From NCBI GenBank assembly GCA_023382135.1, contig JAMCQK010000001.1, positions 1 through 33,689 of the forward strand: a DNA stretch of 33,689 bases, written 5' to 3'. The position numbers were made by a program, and so were the translations under genes. This DNA is from Deinococcus sp. (lineage in GTDB: Bacteria > Deinococcota > Deinococci > Deinococcales > Thermaceae). Every line of letters begins with the position of its first letter. Position 1 is the stretch's first letter. Below the pieces are notes generated by a model, which saw only the letters and a list, made by a program, of their open reading frames with translations, was not told the DNA's origin and did no database searches. Positions 16,490 to 23,525 of this stretch are shown one piece after another.

Positions 16490-16898
16490 TGGTCTCCACC
16501 CGGTACAGTTGTTCGAGTAAAACCAGTAAGGCAAGTTCGTGTTGCAGCGTGAGGGACGAGAGCCTGAAGAGCCAGTCGGCCCGCTCTCTCAGCAAACCGA
16601 CATGCCCCTCCGCCCCGCCAATCAAAAAGGCCACGCCCTTTTCACCTTGCATCTCCCAGCGGCCGAGTTTGCGGGCCAGCTCAAGGGTGCCGGCAGCCTG
16701 GCCGCGTTCATCGAGCGCCACGCGGATGAACCCCGCGCTGGCATCCAGCAAGCGCCTGCCTTCTTCCTCCTGCTTCCCTTCCCTCACCACAACAAGCTCA
16801 AACCGCCCGCTCTTAGCCAGTCTTTTGGAATACTCTTCCAGGCCCGTTTTGGCGTAAGCCAGCCTGGGTTTTCCCGCCACCACCACCCGGATCTTCAC
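16461..16898 (-). CDS. rlmH: 23S rRNA pseudouridine-1915 N3-methyltransferase
   Basis: 145 residues, close to the family's usual ~155. RlmH is a SPOUT methyltransferase that methylates pseudouridine 1915 in helix 69 of 23S rRNA. Visible landmarks are ALDERGQ, FLIGGAEG (the SAM-binding knot) and the C-terminal LLLEQLYRVETIKRGEPYHR-like tail, which ends in the expected YHR. The start is GTG 16898. It is convergent with the MFS gene (29-nt overlap) and divergent from the dehydrogenase operon, whose -10 box lies 29 nt away. Confidence 0.96.
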   Translation of the reverse strand: MKIRVVVAGKPRLAYAKTGLEEYSKRLAKSGRFELVVVREGKQEEEGRRLLDASAGFIRVALDERGQAAGTLELARKLGRWEMQGEKGVAFLIGGAEGHVGLLRERADWLFRLSSLTLQHELALLVLLEQLYRVETIKRGEPYHR

Positions 16899-16926
16899 AG
16901 GGCCACTTTACCCTCATTTTTAGCGA

Positions 16927-16932
16927 TATAAT
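16927..16932 (+). promoter_or_regulatory. -10 box of the branched-chain dehydrogenase operon
   Basis: A perfect TATAAT lies 21 nt before the leader-peptide ATG, giving a predicted 5' leader of about 14 nt. The -35 region (around 16904-16912, CACTTTACC) is poor, so an activator may be needed. The sequence is nearly symmetric (AATTATAT on the other strand) and could also serve rlmH. Confidence 0.6.
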
Positions 16933-16953
16933 TTGGCTTGCCAGAGGGCAGTT

Positions 16954-17094
16954 ATGGCCACCCTTACCGTGTTGATCGTTCGCCTAATTGGGCGGCCCGC
17001 TCTGCTACCCCCGTGCCACCCTTGCCGGGGGTTTTTGTTCCTAGCCTTTACCCAAGGCTTGGGACAACCGGCCCACACCTGGGCCCGTAGGTAA
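16954..17094 (+). CDS. Branched-chain amino acid leader peptide upstream of the dehydrogenase operon
   Basis: A 46-codon frame with AGAGGG upstream of ATG 16954. Codons 4-12 read L T V L I V R L I, so seven of nine are Leu, Val or Ile, and Leu-Leu follows at 17-18. Such clustering is the mark of an attenuation leader. Unlike classical leaders, no stop precedes the terminator hairpin: the frame runs through it (codons 18-27) and stops at 17092-17094, 40 nt before the E1 alpha ATG. The peptide itself probably has no function beyond regulation. It was found by direct reading of the plus strand. Confidence 0.75.
   Translation: MATLTVLIVRLIGRPALLPPCHPCRGFLFLAFTQGLGQPAHTWARR
17007..17036 (+). terminator. 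Intrinsic terminator/attenuator inside the leader frame
   Basis: CCCCCG (17008-17013) pairs with CGGGGG (17026-17031) around a 12-nt loop, followed by TTTTT (17032-17036). A17007 and T17032 can extend the stem. It lies after the promoter and before E1 alpha, so transcription must pass it to reach the operon. I saw only a weak 4-bp alternative pairing for an antiterminator (CCCG 16996-16999). Confidence 0.75.
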
Positions 17095-17134
17095 ATGGCG
17101 CTGCTGGTATCCGCGGCAGGCCGGGAGGTTTGGC

Positions 17135-18241
17135 ATGACTAAACAATCGGCGCAGTTTGAACCCTTCACTCCCAAAACCATCAGCCTGCTTACCGAGCAA
17201 GGCGACTGGGCAGGGCCTTTCAAGCTGGATCTGGATCAGGCCACACTTAAGCGGTTTTACCGCGACATGCTGGCCGCTAGGCTGCTGGACGAAAAGTTCA
17301 CCATTTTGCTGCGCACCGGAAAAATCGCTTTCGTCGCGCCGCATTCGGGCCACGAGGCCGCCCAGATTGGCCTTGCCCATGCCCTGCAGAGGGGGCACGA
17401 CTGGTTCTTTCCCTACTACCGCGACGCTGGGGCCATCTTGGCGCTGGGGGTACCCCTCAAAGAGATGTTCGGCCACGCGCTGGCCACGCTGGCGGACCCC
17501 GCCAAAGGCCGCCAGATGCCCGGGCACTTTGGCTCCAAATCTTTGAATGCGTTTACCCCGGCATCGGCCATTGCTTCCCACGTCCCCCCTGCCGCCGGAG
17601 CCGCCATCAGCATGAAGCTTCAGAACACCCGCCAAGTTTCGGTCTGCACTTTTGGCGACGGCGCCACCAGCGAGGGTGACTGGTACGCCGGGGTGAACAT
17701 TGCCGCGGTCCAGGGAGCACCCGCCATTTTTGTCTGCGAAAACAACAAATACGCCATCAGCTTGCACTATAGCCACCAGACAGCGGCGGCCAGTGTTGCC
17801 GAAAAAGCCCATGCCTTTGGCATCCCCGGCTACCGCGTGGACGGGTTGGACGTGCTGGCGAGCTACTACGTGATGAAAGACGTGATCGAGCGTTCGCGGC
17901 AAGGACATGGCAGCGCCTTGGTGGAACTCGAGGTCTACCGCTTTGGCCCCCATTCGTCGGCGGACGATGACACCCGTTACCGCCCCAAAGAAGAAGTGGA
18001 AGCCTGGCGGCAAAAAGACCCTATACTCCGCTTCCAGCGCTTCCTGGAGCGCCAGAGCATCTGGACCAAAGACTGGGAGGAGTCGCTCCGCGCCGAGATC
18101 AAGGCCGAGCAAGAAGCCGCCTTGCAGGAAGCCATCAGCGCCGGCGAACCCCCGGTGGAGTGGATGTTCGACGATGTCTTTTCCGAAATGCCCTGGCACC
18201 TTGAAGAGCAGCGGCGGTTGGTGACGGATGAGCTTAGCTGA
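17135..18241 (+). CDS. bkdAA: Branched-chain 2-oxoacid dehydrogenase E1 alpha subunit
   Basis: 368 residues, the length of the Thermus 2-oxoisovalerate dehydrogenase alpha subunit. The thiamine diphosphate motif runs from GDGATSEGDW (about residue 173) to VCENN about 28 residues later. The C-terminal loop YRFGPHSSADDDTRYR is typical of branched-chain E1 alpha. With E1 beta it decarboxylates 2-oxoacids from Val, Leu and Ile and passes the acyl group to E2 lipoate. ATG 17135 has GGGAGG upstream. The Leu/Val/Ile-rich leader in front supports a branched-chain rather than a pyruvate role. Confidence 0.95.
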   Translation: MTKQSAQFEPFTPKTISLLTEQGDWAGPFKLDLDQATLKRFYRDMLAARLLDEKFTILLRTGKIAFVAPHSGHEAAQIGLAHALQRGHDWFFPYYRDAGAILALGVPLKEMFGHALATLADPAKGRQMPGHFGSKSLNAFTPASAIASHVPPAAGAAISMKLQNTRQVSVCTFGDGATSEGDWYAGVNIAAVQGAPAIFVCENNKYAISLHYSHQTAAASVAEKAHAFGIPGYRVDGLDVLASYYVMKDVIERSRQGHGSALVELEVYRFGPHSSADDDTRYRPKEEVEAWRQKDPILRFQRFLERQSIWTKDWEESLRAEIKAEQEAALQEAISAGEPPVEWMFDDVFSEMPWHLEEQRRLVTDELS

Positions 18242-18276
18242 ACGCGGGGCGGCGAATGTCCGATATTTTTGGTTTT

Positions 18277-18304
18277 GGCGTTCGGCGTTCAGCCTAAAAC
18301 GTTC
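18277..18304 (+). repeat. 7-bp-period repeat, site A
   Basis: Consecutive heptads GGCGTTC, GGCGTTC, AGCCTAA and AACGTTC fill the gap between the E1 alpha and E1 beta genes. They belong to the dispersed family also seen at 20651, 21052, 28354 and 30714. Confidence 0.7.
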
Positions 18305-18316
18305 TGTGGAGGCATT

Positions 18317-19291
18317 ATGCCAACAATGACAATGGTCCAAGCCGTCGTCCAGGCTTTAGACGAAGAAATGTCCCGTGATAACCGCGTGGTGGTGATGGGC
18401 GAGGACGTGGGCAAGCGCGGGGGCGTTTTCCTTGCCACCGAAGGGCTTCAGCAGAAATACGGCCCCGATCGGGTGATCGATACCCCGCTATCCGAGGCCG
18501 CCATTATCGGAGCCGCTTTGGGCATGGCCAGCCATGGCATGCGCCCGGTGGCCGAGGTCCAGTTTGCCGATTATGTATTCCCGGGGTTCGACCAACTGGT
18601 TTCCCAGGTGGCTAAGCTCCGCTATCGTTCCGGTGGCCAGTTCACCGCACCGATGGTGATCCGCATGCCTTCGGGCGGCGGGGTACGCGGCGGCCACCAC
18701 CACTCGCAAAGCCCCGAGGCGCACTTCGCCCACACCGCCGGGCTGAAAGTGGTGGTGGTTTCGACGCCCTACGACACCAGGGGCCTGCTCAAATCCGCTG
18801 TGCGCGACGATAACCCGGTGGTCTTCATGGAACCCAAAAGGCTCTACCGGGCGATCAAGGAAGAGGTTCCCAGCCAGGAATACCTGATTCCCATCGGCGA
18901 GGCCGCCATTCGCAAAGAAGGAAAAGATATCTCGCTTATCTCCTACGGTGGCAGCATGGTGGAAACACAGAAAGCCGCCGAAGAGCTTGAAGGCGTGGGG
19001 GTTTCCGCCGAGGTGATCGACCTGCGCTCGCTAATGCCGTGGGATAAGGAGACTGTTTTGGCTTCTGTGGCGAAGACTGGGCGGGTGCTGGTGGTTTCCG
19101 AGGCTCCTAGGATGGCCAGCATTGCCAGTGAGGTGGCCGCAACGATTGCGGAAGAGGTACTGGACAGCCTCGAGGCCCCGCCGCTGCGCGTTACGGGTTT
19201 TGACACCCCCTACCCTTACGCGCAGGACAAGGTTTATATGCCCACCGTGACACGGATTCTGAACGCGGCCAAGCGCGTGCTTGATTACTGA
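18317..19291 (+). CDS. bkdAB: Branched-chain 2-oxoacid dehydrogenase E1 beta subunit
   Basis: 324 residues from ATG 18317 (GTGGAGG eight bases upstream), equal to Thermus E1 beta. An upstream in-frame extension to 18269 runs through repeat sequence and is rejected. Landmarks are VVVMGEDVGKRGGVF, DTPLSEAAIIG, AEVQFADYVFPGFDQL and RMPSGGGVRGGHHHSQSPE. It forms the alpha2beta2 E1 heterotetramer with the previous product and helps form the thiamine diphosphate site. Confidence 0.95.
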   Translation: MPTMTMVQAVVQALDEEMSRDNRVVVMGEDVGKRGGVFLATEGLQQKYGPDRVIDTPLSEAAIIGAALGMASHGMRPVAEVQFADYVFPGFDQLVSQVAKLRYRSGGQFTAPMVIRMPSGGGVRGGHHHSQSPEAHFAHTAGLKVVVVSTPYDTRGLLKSAVRDDNPVVFMEPKRLYRAIKEEVPSQEYLIPIGEAAIRKEGKDISLISYGGSMVETQKAAEELEGVGVSAEVIDLRSLMPWDKETVLASVAKTGRVLVVSEAPRMASIASEVAATIAEEVLDSLEAPPLRVTGFDTPYPYAQDKVYMPTVTRILNAAKRVLDY

Positions 19292-19303
19292 ACAGGAGTC
19301 TTC

Positions 19304-20653
19304 ATGCCTAAAGAACTGCATCTTCCCGAGCTGGCCGAATCTGTGGTCGAGGGCGAGATCCTTAGATGGCTCGTCGAAGAAGGCGGGTTGCTCGAAAAAG
19401 ACCAGCCGTACGTGGAGGTGATGACCGACAAGGTAACGGTCGAGCTGCCCAGCCCGGTTACAGCAAAGCTGGTAAAGCACCTGGTAAAAGAAGGGGATGT
19501 GGTTGCCGTTCACGCGCCTATCGCCTTGGTCGATGAAACGGCTGCTGAAATGGTGCAGGCGCCAGCCAAACAGCCGGTCGGTGCTTCTCTGCCCGACAAA
19601 GGAGAGGAGCTTTCCCTTTTCAAACCAAACAGCAGGCAGGAAGAAGTCAAAAATCCCTTCGCCGCACAAGCGGTTCAGGCACATGTAGCGGTTGGCGCGG
19701 CTCCTTCTCGCACGCCAGGACGCGTGCTGGCGGTTCCCGCCGCGCGCAAGCTTGCACGCCAGCTGGGCGTAGATATTGCCCGCGTGCAAGGGTCGGGCCC
19801 TCTGGGCCGCGTGCGCGTGGATGACGTAAAAAGCTTTTCGCAAAGCGGGGCACAGAAACCACGGGGTGTGGATAAGCCAGCTGCCGGCATCCAGCCTTCT
19901 GCCCTCGGTGTTTCTCCTGTGCAGTACAAAACCCCCAAAGGCTACGAAGCCCTGGAACAGCGCGTACCCATGCGTGGCCTGCGCCGTGCAATCGCACAAC
20001 AGATGGTGGCAAGCCACCTTTACACCGTCCGCACGCTCTCGGTGGACGAGGCGGATATGACCGTTTTGGCCGGCATGCGCGAGCGCTTAAAAGCCGAGGC
20101 GGAGAAACAGGGAGTCAGGCTCAGTTACCTGCCTTTTATTTTCAAGGCCATCGCCAGGTCGCTCGAAAAATTCCCCAGCCTGAACTCGAGCCTGGACGAA
20201 GCCAGACAGGAAATTGTGCTCAAGCAGTACTACAACATCGGCATGGCAGTGGCGACCGATGCCGGCCTGGTGGTTCCGGTCGTGAAGGACGTGAACAAAA
20301 AATCGGTGCTTGCTTTAGCGAACGAGATTAACCAGCTTGCCGAGAAAGCCAGAGCTGGAAAACTTGCCCAGGACGACGTGGCTGGCAGCACTTTCTCTAT
20401 CACCAATATCGGTTCAATTGGCGCGCTGTTCAGCTTCCCGATTATCAACGTGCCCGACGCCGCCATCATGGGTATTCACTCAATTCTGGACCGGCCCGTG
20501 GTGCGTGAAGGCCAGATTGTTGCCCGCAAGATGATGTATCTTTCGCTTTCATTCGACCACCGTTTAGTCGATGGAGCCGAAGCGGCCCGTTTCTGCAAAG
20601 ACGTGATCTGGAACTTGGAAAATCCGGACGTTGCCATCTTAACGGCTGTCTAA
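19304..20653 (+). CDS. bkdB: Branched-chain 2-oxoacid dehydrogenase E2, dihydrolipoyl acyltransferase
   Basis: 449 residues in the usual order. A single lipoyl domain has Lys43 in EVMTDKVTVE. A peripheral-subunit-binding domain follows at about 145-180 (VPAARKLARQLGVDIARV then GPLGRVRVDDV). A proline/alanine-rich linker leads to the catalytic domain ending in SFDHRLVDGAEAARF, with catalytic His about 419 and Asp about 423. E2 is the core of the complex and transfers branched acyl groups to CoA. AGGAG precedes ATG 19304 and the gene starts 12 nt after E1 beta. Its stop codon lies within 7-bp-period repeat B. Confidence 0.95.
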   Translation: MPKELHLPELAESVVEGEILRWLVEEGGLLEKDQPYVEVMTDKVTVELPSPVTAKLVKHLVKEGDVVAVHAPIALVDETAAEMVQAPAKQPVGASLPDKGEELSLFKPNSRQEEVKNPFAAQAVQAHVAVGAAPSRTPGRVLAVPAARKLARQLGVDIARVQGSGPLGRVRVDDVKSFSQSGAQKPRGVDKPAAGIQPSALGVSPVQYKTPKGYEALEQRVPMRGLRRAIAQQMVASHLYTVRTLSVDEADMTVLAGMRERLKAEAEKQGVRLSYLPFIFKAIARSLEKFPSLNSSLDEARQEIVLKQYYNIGMAVATDAGLVVPVVKDVNKKSVLALANEINQLAEKARAGKLAQDDVAGSTFSITNIGSIGALFSFPIINVPDAAIMGIHSILDRPVVREGQIVARKMMYLSLSFDHRLVDGAEAARFCKDVIWNLENPDVAILTAV

Positions 20654-20678
20654 CGCTTAGCGCCGAGCGCCCAGTGAC
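20651..20678 (-). repeat. 7-bp-period repeat, site B
   Basis: On the plus strand TAACGCT, TAGCGCC, GAGCGCC and CAGTGAC run without a break from the E2 stop codon to the next ATG; read on the minus strand they give GGCGCTC, GGCGCTA and AGCGTTA, matching the family units. Confidence 0.65.
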
Positions 20679-21059
20679 ATGGACAAGAAACTAGCGGGCT
20701 ATTTTGGATTCAAACGGCCTGAAGTCTGCCTGTTGGCACTCGAAGCCGCCGCCGGTGTCTACGGGGTTACGAAGCATTTTCCTAAAACCGAACAGTCTGG
20801 GCTTGCCAATCGGCTTCGCCGGGCGGCTGCACCGATTATGCTGGATGCCGCCGTGGGCAAAGGAAGAAACAGCGGCGGGGGTTTCCGCCGTTTTCCCTGC
20901 CAAGCACGCGGTTCTCTGTTGGAAACCGCCAGCGCCGTGCAAACAGCAAAACTGCCGGCACTTTTGGATACCTCCGCGAATGACAGCCTCCTGGATAAAG
21001 CCAGTAAGCTAAATGCAAAGCTCAACGCGCCTATCAATGCGTTGAATGTAGAGCAGTGA
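20679..21059 (+). CDS. Divergent four-helix-bundle (IVS/S23-like) protein
   Basis: 126 residues. The pattern LALEAAAGVYGVTKHFPKTE, then GLANRLRRAAAPIMLDAA, GKGRNSGGGF and RGSLLETASAVQTAKL matches the layout of the short four-helix-bundle proteins first found as intervening-sequence ORFs of 23S rRNA genes. Those usually read TK.FPKEE..GL..QLRRAA.SI..NIAEG and ARGSL.E. The present copy has lost the IAEG core and ends in Ala/Asn-rich sequence, so it may be decaying. It is foreign to the dehydrogenase operon: it sits between E2 and E3 and both its ends lie in 7-bp-period repeats. Function unknown for the family. Confidence 0.7.
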   Translation: MDKKLAGYFGFKRPEVCLLALEAAAGVYGVTKHFPKTEQSGLANRLRRAAAPIMLDAAVGKGRNSGGGFRRFPCQARGSLLETASAVQTAKLPALLDTSANDSLLDKASKLNAKLNAPINALNVEQ

Positions 21060-21093
21060 GCGTTAGGCGTTCGCCGTTTGACGTTAGGCAGAA
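21052..21093 (+). repeat. 7-bp-period repeat, site C
   Basis: Heptads AGCAGTG, AGCGTTA, GGCGTTC, GCCGTTT, GACGTTA and GGCAGAA follow each other from the end of the four-helix gene to just before the E3 ribosome binding site. Confidence 0.75.
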
Positions 21094-21104
21094 ATGGAGA
21101 AACT

Positions 21105-22490
21105 ATGTACGACGTAATTGTGATCGGCACCGGCCCCGGCGGTTACCACGCGGCGATTCGTGCGGCCCAACTCGGAAAAAAAGTCCTGGCGGTGGAAGCC
21201 GAGTCCATTGGCGGCGTCTGCTTGAATGTCGGTTGTATCCCCACGAAAGCGTTGCTCCACGCCGCGCAAGAGCTGGACGTTGTTAAGCACGGCGCGGTGT
21301 TCGGACTCGAGGCCTCCAATCCCTCCATCAATCTGCCCAAGCTGGGTAGCTGGCGAGATGGGATCGTAAAGAAGCTAACCGGCGGCGTGAGCCAGCTATT
21401 CAAGGGAAACAAAATTGACGTCAAAACCGGCTTCGCCAAGTTCGTTGGGCCTAAACAGATTGACGTGAACGGCGAGGTGGTTGAGGGAAACGCCTTCATC
21501 ATCGCTACCGGCTCTGAGCCCGCGTCTCTGCCGGGTTTTGAGGTGGACCAGAAAGACGTGATCGACTCAACGGGCGCCCTCAAGGTGGAAGACAAGTTTC
21601 CCAAAAGACTGTTGTGCATTGGGGGCGGGGCGATCGGCCTCGAGTTCGCCCAGATTTACCAGCGCATGGGCGCAGCGGTGACGGTGATCGAGTTCATGGC
21701 GCAGATTCTCCCCGCCGCCGATTCCGAGACCGCCAATCTTCTCGCCAAGACTCTGGCCAAGCAAGGCATCGGCATAAAAACGGGCACCAAGGGCGTTAAG
21801 TACGAAAAGAAAAAGGATGGTCTGTACGTAACCTTGGAAGATGTGAAAGGCGGCAAGCAAGAGACCCTGGTGGTGGACAAAATTCTGGTAGCAGTAGGAC
21901 GCAAACCGAGGAGCGGGGGGCTGGGCCTCGAGGCCGCCGGTGTCCAACTCAGCGAGCGCGGCTTTATTAAAGTGAACCAAAAAATGGAGACCAGCGCGCC
22001 TGGCATTTACGCCATCGGCGACGTGGCATCCGCGCCGCTTCTGGCTCACAAAGCCATGAAAGAAGGTCTGGTGGCCGCCGAAAACGCCGCGGGGGGAAAC
22101 AGCGCCTTCGATTATCAAATCCCGAATGTTGTTTACACCTCACCAGAGTGGGCCGCTGTCGGCATGACCGAAGACGAGGCCGCCAAAGCGGGTTACCAGG
22201 TGAAAGTGGGCAAGTTCCCGCTTTCCGCCTCGGGCCGGGCAATGACGCTGGAAGCTACCAATGGATTAATCAAGGTGGTGGGCGACGCCGATACCGACCT
22301 GCTGCTCGGGGTGCACATGGTGGGGCCGAACGCATCCGACCTGATTGCCGAAGCGGCGCTTGCGCTGGAGATGGGCGCCACCGTAACCGACCTTGCGCTC
22401 ACCGTGCACGCCCACCCCACGCTCTCCGAAGGCTTGATGGAGGCGGCGGAACACCTGCACAAGCAGGCCATTCATATCGCGAACCGTTAG
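21105..22490 (+). CDS. lpdA: Dihydrolipoyl dehydrogenase, E3 of the branched-chain complex
   Basis: 461 residues from ATG 21105 (GGAG upstream; the frame further upstream is repeat sequence). The FAD motif GTGPGGYHAAIRAAQLG is at 8-24 and the redox-active disulfide is Cys39/Cys44 in GGVCLNVGCIPTK. The NAD motif is GGGAIGLEFA and the catalytic His-Glu region is HAHPTLSE near the C-terminus. The enzyme reoxidises lipoate on E2 and makes NADH. No terminator follows the stop. The last 37 nt of the frame recur, with two mismatches, at 26671-26707. Confidence 0.96.
   Translation: MYDVIVIGTGPGGYHAAIRAAQLGKKVLAVEAESIGGVCLNVGCIPTKALLHAAQELDVVKHGAVFGLEASNPSINLPKLGSWRDGIVKKLTGGVSQLFKGNKIDVKTGFAKFVGPKQIDVNGEVVEGNAFIIATGSEPASLPGFEVDQKDVIDSTGALKVEDKFPKRLLCIGGGAIGLEFAQIYQRMGAAVTVIEFMAQILPAADSETANLLAKTLAKQGIGIKTGTKGVKYEKKKDGLYVTLEDVKGGKQETLVVDKILVAVGRKPRSGGLGLEAAGVQLSERGFIKVNQKMETSAPGIYAIGDVASAPLLAHKAMKEGLVAAENAAGGNSAFDYQIPNVVYTSPEWAAVGMTEDEAAKAGYQVKVGKFPLSASGRAMTLEATNGLIKVVGDADTDLLLGVHMVGPNASDLIAEAALALEMGATVTDLALTVHAHPTLSEGLMEAAEHLHKQAIHIANR
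22453..22489 (+). repeat. Direct repeat, copy 1 (3' end of E3 gene)
   Basis: These 37 nt encode the C-terminal HLHKQAIHIANR region of E3. They match 26671-26707 at 35 of 37 positions; the only differences are TT against CC at positions 19-20. Confidence 0.9.
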
Positions 22491-22605
22491 ACGAGCAAAA
22501 ATATCGTTCTGGCCGGTTATTAGTATCTACATTGTAAATATTCCTAATTAGGCGCGGGCAGGTGTCATTCCCCCGTTTAGGGGTACTAATTTATAGCCCT
22601 CTCGG

Positions 22606-22611
22606 TATATT
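22606..22611 (+). promoter_or_regulatory. Candidate -10 box of the pilin cluster
   Basis: The 142-nt gap after E3 is AT-rich. TATATT (22606-22611) lies 21 nt before the first pilin start; no good -35 was found. The gap also holds the palindrome CCTAATTAGG (22543-22552) and a small CCCC-GTTTA-GGGG hairpin (22571-22583), which could be regulatory. Confidence 0.3.
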
Positions 22612-22632
22612 GAGCTATCAGCAGGAGGCCTC

Positions 22633-23088
22633 GTGCGAAATAAGCTTGGTTTTACGCTAGTGGAAATTCTCATCTCCATAGCTGTGCTGGGCATACTGTC
22701 AGGAATTGCCGCAATGTCCCTCTTCGGCCTACAGAAACAGCTCAACCTCGAGAGTGCTGCCCAGACCCTCTCGCAGGATATCCAAAGTTCCCGGGCACGC
22801 AGCCTGTCCACCAGTAACAGCTGGCGGTTACGCATTACCAGTACCAACGGGTACGTCCTCGAGGAGGAGACCGGCAATACCTGGACAGTTCGCAAAACAG
22901 TAAGTTTGGGAGGGGTAATAAAACTTACTAACGTCAGCGTTGGAGACAGCGTCAGTTTCGATACCCGCGGTTTCGCCACCTTCAACCTGGGCGGAAGCGC
23001 CCTAGGCGAGATCCGCGTCACTGACAGCAGCCGTACGTTACGCGTCTTACCCTCCATGGTGGGGGCGGTACGGGTGGTGAAACTATGA
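22633..23088 (+). CDS. pilA1: Type IV prepilin-like protein (PilA1/FimT-GspH type)
   Basis: 151 residues from GTG 22633 with AGGAGG five bases upstream. The class III signal is short: MRNKLG, then FTLVEILISIAVLGILSGIA with Glu at mature position 5, as needed for prepilin peptidase processing and assembly. The C-terminal part (DTRGFATFNLGG, IRVTDSSRTLRV) has the GspH/FimT pattern. By gene order it corresponds to Thermus PilA1, a minor pilin needed for DNA uptake. Its stop overlaps the next start (ATGA). Confidence 0.88.
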   Translation: MRNKLGFTLVEILISIAVLGILSGIAAMSLFGLQKQLNLESAAQTLSQDIQSSRARSLSTSNSWRLRITSTNGYVLEEETGNTWTVRKTVSLGGVIKLTNVSVGDSVSFDTRGFATFNLGGSALGEIRVTDSSRTLRVLPSMVGAVRVVKL

Positions 23089-23525
23089 GGGGACGGTCTC
23101 GAGGTTTGACTCTCGTTGAAGTACTGATAGCGCTGGTGCTTTTGGGGCTGGTATCTGCCTTTTCCGTTCCTTCCATAGTCTCTAGCATGCGCATTAACGC
23201 CGACAACCGCGTCCGGGTCCAGGCCGTGGCCGCTGCCGACGCATGGTTGGACCGCTTTCGCGCCAAGACCCTCGACTTCACCTTCTTTAGCGTGCCACGA
23301 TCCTACAACTACGGCCATGATTACGGCGCCGACACAACCTTTATCGCAGCCGGAGACCCGAACCCCGCAGCGTTAAACGCAGAGTGGCAGACCTATAAGT
23401 TCCAGGTAAGCACAAGCCAGTTTTCTTCCGACCCACTGATCTGGCGTGTGGAGGTGGTGACTTTTTACCACAAGGTAGGAGGAGGTGAGGCTAGCTTTGC
23501 GCTCGACACTTTGGTCAAACAGTAA
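23085..23525 (+). CDS. pilA2: Type IV prepilin-like protein (PilA2 position)
   Basis: 146 residues from ATG 23085, overlapping the previous gene by four bases. The leader MRGRSRG is followed by LTLVEVLIALVLLGLVSAFS: mature residue 1 is Leu instead of the usual Phe, while Glu5 is kept. The hydrophobic N-terminal helix and the beta-rich C-terminus (FQVSTSQF, WRVEVVTFY) fit a PilV/GspI-like minor pilin. Identification as PilA2 rests on gene order. Confidence 0.85.
   Translation: MRGRSRGLTLVEVLIALVLLGLVSAFSVPSIVSSMRINADNRVRVQAVAAADAWLDRFRAKTLDFTFFSVPRSYNYGHDYGADTTFIAAGDPNPAALNAEWQTYKFQVSTSQFSSDPLIWRVEVVTFYHKVGGGEASFALDTLVKQ

Noticed and set aside
18269..18316. N-terminal extension of E1 beta
   Set aside because: It translates the heptad repeat and lacks a ribosome binding site; ATG 18317 has GTGGAGG and gives the family length.
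17048..18340. 430-codon open frame on the minus strand opposite E1 alpha
   Set aside because: It lies opposite a clearly conserved dehydrogenase subunit. Long open antisense frames are common in GC-rich genes with strong third-position bias. It has no recognisable motif or ribosome binding site.
19031..20017. 328-codon minus-strand frame across E1 beta and E2
   Set aside because: It spans the ends of two conserved genes and their junction, and has no family features.
22543..22583. Terminator for the E3 gene in the AT-rich gap
   Set aside because: CCTAATTAGG is a short palindrome without loop or T-run, and the CCCC/GGGG hairpin has a 4-bp stem without a T-tract.
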